Part shown: in pieces, positions 5,670 to 8,798 of the stretch
Layout of the letters: the number at the start of each line of letters is the position of its first letter
How positions within the stretch are numbered: the stretch's first letter is position 1
Source of the DNA: Verrucomicrobiota bacterium
Lineage (GTDB): Bacteria; Verrucomicrobiota; Verrucomicrobiia; Verrucomicrobiales; Verrucomicrobiaceae
Assembly: GCA_021413535.1 (NCBI GenBank)
Contig: JAIOQF010000080.1
Coordinates: 1 to 8,798, forward strand
Length of the DNA stretch: 8,798 nucleotides
Direction of reading: 5' to 3'
Notes under the pieces: model-generated
Database searches by the model: none
What the model was told of the DNA's origin: nothing
Seen by the model: the letters and a program-made list of their open reading frames with translations, nothing else
Position numbers and translations under genes: made by a program

Positions 5670-6698
5670 CTACTTCTTCTCCCGATCCTCTTGCATCCAC
5701 TTGAGCACCTCGGGAAGAAAAAGTTCCACTGGAAGTGCGTAGTTTGTCACCCGATCCACCCGGGCGATGTTGAGCGCGACCGCTTGACCCTGAACATTGT
5801 AGACCACTCCGCCCATGTCTGATGGATCGAGCGGCAGGTCATGCTGGATGATCTCGGAATAATTATCAGTGCGGCTCGAAGTTCCGTGATTGCCGAAGTC
5901 CTCTCCACCCCAATTCATCATCACGCGGTTTTTGCTGGCCAGCTTGACCTCGCATTCGCCGTCCTTCCCGCCCCGCTTGTATTTCACTTTCACCAGGTCG
6001 CCAGGCTGGAGCACGCCGACGACGCGCCTGACCGCGCCGGGCTCATTCACCTTCTGGCTGTTCAATTCCATGATCACATCGTCCGCGAGCAAGCCTGCCT
6101 GCTCTGCTGGGCCACCCGTGGCGACCTCTTCAATCTGCACACCCACGTCACCCTTGTCGCTCCGGGCAAATCGGACGCCCATGACCGCGCCGGAATTGGC
6201 AATGGCACGCCGGTTGGCGCTCATGACGCCCAGGCGCATTTTAGCTCCGTGATCACTCAGCGCCCAGAGCCACTGCGCGGGACGCAGCGAGAGCGACTCG
6301 CCCCAGGTAACACTTGAGAGACTGGTGCGCTCAATCTTGAGCAGTGCCAGATCGAGCTTATCGTTGCGTTTCACGAGACGCGCATCTTCCACGGAACCAT
6401 CGGTGAACCAAACGCGCAGCGGTTTCATGGACATTGTCTCGGTCGCCTTCGTCAGAATGTAACCATCAGCCGAGAGGATCGCACCCGTCAGCATTTTTTT
6501 ATCGCGCTCCGAACCGACGCTGACCGACGTTGCCGCTGCTTTTGATTGCAAGCCGGCGAGTGCGCCAAGCGTCTCCTTGCCATTGGTGCGCTGATCGTCA
6601 TCGAGAAAGCCATTGGCAAACAGCGGAACCGTGGTTCCGAAAAACCACGCTGTCATCGCGCAGCAGAGCCACCCAATATTTACGAAGTATTTATTCAT
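5670..6698 (-). CDS. Exported trypsin-like pseudoprotease with internal PDZ domain
   Basis: A 342-residue HtrA/DegP-like protein. Residues 1-29 are a signal peptide ending PLFA, so it is probably periplasmic. The trypsin fold starts near residue 68: GYILTKATE (79-87) aligns with the His motif GYILTNNHV, but His is Thr86. Asp116 (LDLALLK) is kept. The Ser motif IIQHDLPLDPSDMGG (283-297) aligns with IQTDAAINPGNSGG, with Met295 replacing Ser. Both nucleophile and base are lost, so it cannot be a classical serine protease. A PDZ domain (about 174-256, with GGPAEQAGLLADDVIMELN) lies between the Asp and Ser motifs, inside the trypsin fold, instead of at the C-terminus. It starts 12 bases after the active-type protease gene. 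Likely a scaffold, chaperone or regulatory partner of that protease; this role is inferred. Confidence 0.85.
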   Translation of the reverse strand: MNKYFVNIGWLCCAMTAWFFGTTVPLFANGFLDDDQRTNGKETLGALAGLQSKAAATSVSVGSERDKKMLTGAILSADGYILTKATETMSMKPLRVWFTDGSVEDARLVKRNDKLDLALLKIERTSLSSVTWGESLSLRPAQWLWALSDHGAKMRLGVMSANRRAIANSGAVMGVRFARSDKGDVGVQIEEVATGGPAEQAGLLADDVIMELNSQKVNEPGAVRRVVGVLQPGDLVKVKYKRGGKDGECEVKLASKNRVMMNWGGEDFGNHGTSSRTDNYSEIIQHDLPLDPSDMGGVVYNVQGQAVALNIARVDRVTNYALPVELFLPEVLKWMQEDREKK

Positions 6699-6710
6699 AA
6701 CATATTTCCA

Positions 6711-7460
6711 TCACTCCTTCGGTCGCTTCGCCAGCTTCACTTCCACCATGCGCTCCCCCTTCGCATTTCGCACTTTCAGTGTTACAATCTCGCCCGCAGC
6801 ACGCGCATGAATGGCTTCGGAAAACTCAGCGGGCGCGGCCAGCCTTTGATTGTTCAAGCTGATGATCGTCTCGCCATCTTTCAGTCCCGCCTTCATTGCC
6901 GGCGAATCCGGCGCCACCGCCTGCACGATGAGTCCGTCATCGGATCCCTGGGTGCTGAGCCCGATCCAGGCGCCGCTGCCCAGATTCCAAGTGCTGACCA
7001 CCTCTCCTTTTTTCATCGATTCCCACGAACGGAGAAAGGGTGCCATGCTGACGTGCAGGTTCTGCTCGCGCCCGCGCCAGATCTGACTGTTAATGCCGAT
7101 GACCTCGCCGGCGAGATTGAAGAGCGCACCGCCGCTGTCGCCGCCCATCAGCACGCAGTCGCTTTGCAACATGTTGGCAGAAATTTTCACCAGCTTTCCC
7201 ACACGCAAAACTGAACCGCGCGCCTTGTCCCAGCCACCCGGATGACCCAGGGCAAAGCACCAGTCGCCAAGTTTCAACTCACGCACTTCGCGATTAATAT
7301 TGATGAATGGCCAGGCTTTCGCCGGCGCGGGAAGCTGCAGCATCGCGGCGTCCGTGGTGGAGTCGAGTCCCAGTGATTCCGCTTCCACTGTTTTGCCGCT
7401 TGGGAGAATGACCTTTACTTTTTTACCAGGTAAATCCGTGACATGAGCCGCCGTGAGCAC
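6711..7460 (-). CDS. HtrA-like serine protease with C-terminal PDZ domain, 5' end broken
   Basis: The frame carries the full catalytic triad: H6 (LTAAHV), D37 (DSTTDAAML) and S109 (MGGDSGGAL), then a PDZ domain (about 163-245, with GLIVQAVAPDSPAMKAGLKDGETIISLN). Family members are periplasmic proteases or chaperones in envelope quality control. The GTG at 7460 falls inside the His motif, so it is not the natural start. The frame is open upstream and reads NGPEGLVLTAAHV, but the signal peptide is in another frame (ATG at 7578). Between the two, the first beta strands of the fold (some 30 residues) seem to be missing. This points to an out-of-frame deletion, hence a pseudogene, or to an assembly error. 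It is followed after 12 bases by the pseudoprotease gene. Confidence 0.85.
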   Translation of the reverse strand: MLTAAHVTDLPGKKVKVILPSGKTVEAESLGLDSTTDAAMLQLPAPAKAWPFININREVRELKLGDWCFALGHPGGWDKARGSVLRVGKLVKISANMLQSDCVLMGGDSGGALFNLAGEVIGINSQIWRGREQNLHVSMAPFLRSWESMKKGEVVSTWNLGSGAWIGLSTQGSDDGLIVQAVAPDSPAMKAGLKDGETIISLNNQRLAAPAEFSEAIHARAAGEIVTLKVRNAKGERMVEVKLAKRPKE

Positions 7461-7578
7461 CAGTCCCTCGGGGCCGTTGCACGGAGAGCAGATCGTCCAG
7501 CGTCGATTCTTTCGCGCGCAACGGCACCACTGCCATGAAGCAGGCGATAAGAATAATCTGACGAAACCATCCGGCCAT
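7423..7578 (-). pseudogene. Detached 5' end of the HtrA-like protease gene (signal peptide)
   Basis: A 51-codon frame from ATG 7578 to TAA 7423. Residues 1-22 are a convincing signal peptide (MAGWFRQ, then a hydrophobic IILIACFMAVV core, then PLRA), followed by KESTLDDLLSVQ. After about residue 36 the frame turns into a +1 reading of the protease His-motif region and stops. A good promoter-like sequence sits just upstream, so this was the original gene start. As it stands, translation from here gives only a short exported peptide. Confidence 0.7.
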
Positions 7579-7583
7579 GGGGA

Positions 7584-7612
7584 ACTCTATTGGCGAAAGC
7601 ACCGCGCGTCAA
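7584..7612 (-). promoter_or_regulatory. Putative sigma-70-type promoter of the protease cluster
   Basis: On the minus strand TTGACG (7612-7607) is followed after exactly 17 bases by TAGAGT (7589-7584), matching 5 of 6 and 4 of 6 of the consensus hexamers. Only 5 bases separate the -10 from the ATG at 7578, so transcription would begin at or next to the start codon, giving a leaderless mRNA. This also supports 7578 as the gene's true start. Prediction by eye. Confidence 0.4.
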
Positions 7613-7622
7613 AACTCCCAGC

Positions 7623-7647
7623 GCCGCAGGACTGGATGTTCTGCGGC
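7623..7647. repeat. Perfect 7-bp inverted repeat in the divergent intergenic region
   Basis: GCCGCAG (7623-7629) and CTGCGGC (7641-7647) with an 11-base loop, ending 19 bases before the hydrolase start. It could be an operator or a 5'-leader hairpin. There is no T tract, so it is not a terminator. Confidence 0.4.
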
Positions 7648-7666
7648 ACTCGTGTAAGAAGCGTCC

Positions 7667-8515
7667 ATGAAAAAATTCATCCAGATGCTGTTGCGCTGCT
7701 TGATGTGGGCCGCACTTTCCATCGTGATCTTCCTCGTATCCTGCCAGTCGAAGCTCATCTACTACCCGAGGCCTTATGGCAATGCGGAATTGGAGAGTAT
7801 CAGCAAGCTGGGCGGGAAGCGGATCGAAGTCACCACTTCGCAGGGTCGGCAGGTCGCATTTTACTTGCCGTCACGCCAAGCTCCGTCGCAGCCGCCGGAG
7901 TTTCTCTGGCTGGTGTTCGGTGGCAATGGCGCGCGCGCGATGGATTACTCATCCGAGGCAGCAGGCTGGGACGCGCGATTCGGTTATCTATTTATGGATT
8001 ATCCCGGCTACGGCTTGTGCGAAGGCAGTCCGAATCCAGATCGAATCGAGGAGAGCATCGTCGCGCTCACCAGTAAACTGCAAGGTGATCTGCACTGGAG
8101 CGATGCGCAATTTCGCGCGCGGAGCGGCATCTTCGGCCACTCGCTGGGCTGCGCCGCCGGGCTCATCGCCATGGATCGGTTCCAGCTTAAAAGCGGCGTT
8201 ATCTGCGCGCCCTTCACCACGATGACCGACATGGCTAAACGAGTTCTTGGCTGGCCGCTGTGTTATCTCAATCGCCATCGCTTCGACAACATCGCGCGCC
8301 TGACTGCGATCGCGCCGCGTGGTGCGCAAGTGCGCATCTTCCATGGTCAGGATGACGATTCTATCCGCGTTACCATGAGTCAAAAACTGGCGGCCATGTT
8401 CCCGCAGACGGTGCGACTCACGGTCGTGCCGGACAGCGGGCACAACGATGTCGTGCCTGCGGCCAGCGTGGAAATTGGCAAGGCGATGCGTCAACTCGCG
8501 GGTTTCACGCCGTGA
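7667..8515 (+). CDS. Alpha/beta-hydrolase lipoprotein
   Basis: A 282-residue predicted lipoprotein. The N-terminus is a hydrophobic signal with a lipobox-like LVSC, so Cys26 would be lipidated and the protein membrane-anchored. The body is an alpha/beta-hydrolase: an oxyanion region FGGNGARAMDYSS (84-96), MDYPGYGLCEGSP (110-122), the nucleophile elbow GHSLG with Ser159, an acid around D229-D231 (FHGQDDDS) and His259 (PDSGHND). The GNGARAMDY and DYPGYG motifs resemble the ABHD13/BEM46-type group, whose bacterial members are mostly uncharacterised esterase-like proteins. Substrate unknown. It is transcribed divergently from the protease cluster across an 88-base gap. The Shine-Dalgarno sequence is weak (AAGAAG). 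No damage seen. Confidence 0.88.
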   Translation: MKKFIQMLLRCLMWAALSIVIFLVSCQSKLIYYPRPYGNAELESISKLGGKRIEVTTSQGRQVAFYLPSRQAPSQPPEFLWLVFGGNGARAMDYSSEAAGWDARFGYLFMDYPGYGLCEGSPNPDRIEESIVALTSKLQGDLHWSDAQFRARSGIFGHSLGCAAGLIAMDRFQLKSGVICAPFTTMTDMAKRVLGWPLCYLNRHRFDNIARLTAIAPRGAQVRIFHGQDDDSIRVTMSQKLAAMFPQTVRLTVVPDSGHNDVVPAASVEIGKAMRQLAGFTP

Positions 8516-8522
8516 TGAAGGC

Positions 8523-8550
8523 TTGTGCCGGGCGCAACCTGCGCTAGCAT
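8523..8550 (+). promoter_or_regulatory. Weak promoter-like sequence before the small lipoprotein gene
   Basis: TTGTGC (8523-8528), 16 bases, then TAGCAT (8545-8550), with the start codon 9 bases further on. The -35 match is poor (3 of 6). As for the protease promoter, a very short leader would result. Tentative. Confidence 0.22.
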
Positions 8551-8559
8551 CCGGTTATC

Positions 8560-8798
8560 ATGAAATCCATTTCTACCTCCGTCATGGTCGTCTGCGCCAC
8601 CGTCTTGCTCGCCGCGTGTGGGGGCACGAAAAACACCGTCGCCACCACGCCCGTTACTCAGGGTGAATTTGATCCTTCCACCGGCAGTTGGAAGCCGCTG
8701 AATAAAGTCGTGACGCCACCACCGCCTCAAGGGGGTGCCGTGATCACCGCGCAAAAAGGCCCCAGCATGATGGACAAAGTCAACAGCACCCTGAAGAA
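8560..8798 (+). CDS. Small lipoprotein, 3' end beyond the window
   Basis: An ATG at 8560 opens a frame still open at the window end (79 complete codons). It begins MKSIST, then a hydrophobic stretch and the lipobox LAAC with Cys20, a textbook lipoprotein signal. The mature part is Thr/Pro-rich with the segment GEFDPSTGSWKP and a PPPPQGG stretch, suggesting a short, flexible envelope-anchored protein. I do not recognise a functional domain. It follows the hydrolase gene by 44 bases on the same strand and may be co-transcribed or use its own promoter. Confidence 0.72.
   Translation, partial: MKSISTSVMVVCATVLLAACGGTKNTVATTPVTQGEFDPSTGSWKPLNKVVTPPPPQGGAVITAQKGPSMMDKVNSTLK

Noticed and set aside
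7415..7612. 65-residue minus-strand frame starting upstream of the protease
   Set aside because: The other frame gives a proper signal peptide at ATG 7578 and a promoter placed for it; this one gives no recognisable protein.
7988..8494. Minus-strand frames opposite the alpha/beta-hydrolase
   Set aside because: Antisense shadows of a gene with a complete catalytic triad and lipoprotein signal.
1..8798. CRISPR array or toxin-antitoxin/defence genes
   Set aside because: No regularly spaced repeats, and no protein showing nuclease, toxin or antitoxin motifs that I can recognise.

Overview
The window looks like bacterial chromosome from a moderately GC-rich Gram-negative. Verrucomicrobiota is my best guess, based on the style of the integrase, the PDZ/trypsin proteins and the small lipoprotein. 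That is an inference from protein character; no rRNA or marker gene is present.

There are two halves. Positions 1 to about 5106 look like the right end of an integrated mobile region. It starts at base 1 with the exact terminus of a complete IS66-family insertion sequence (1-2549; tnpA, tnpB and tnpC all on the minus strand, with terminal and subterminal inverted repeats). Next comes an AT-richer gene of unknown function (2557-3702, minus), and then a tyrosine recombinase split over two reading frames (3748-4961, minus). About 120 bases beyond the recombinase start lies a bare tRNA 3' end (T arm, acceptor 3' strand and CCA at 5079-5106, plus strand) with no recognisable 5' half. A lone tRNA 3' end beside an integrase is what a tRNA-targeting integrative element leaves at its distal junction, so I place the element/chromosome boundary there.

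Positions 5107-8798 look like resident chromosome. A minus-strand cluster, read from 7578 down to 5187, encodes an exported trypsin-like protease with a C-terminal PDZ domain, an exported protease-like protein that has lost its catalytic His and Ser and carries its PDZ domain inside the trypsin fold, and a YhcH/YjgK/YiaL-family sugar-metabolism protein. The protease gene is broken near its 5' end: signal peptide and His motif are in different frames and the first strands of the fold seem to be missing. Divergently on the plus strand are an alpha/beta-hydrolase lipoprotein and the start of a small lipoprotein cut by the window end.

The main points of interest are the protease/pseudoprotease pair with its unusual domain order, two separate genes that both look like victims of short out-of-frame internal deletions (one next to an in-phase A_AAA_AAC slippery heptamer), the tRNA-fragment attachment site, and an in-frame 42-bp tandem duplication in the unknown island gene.
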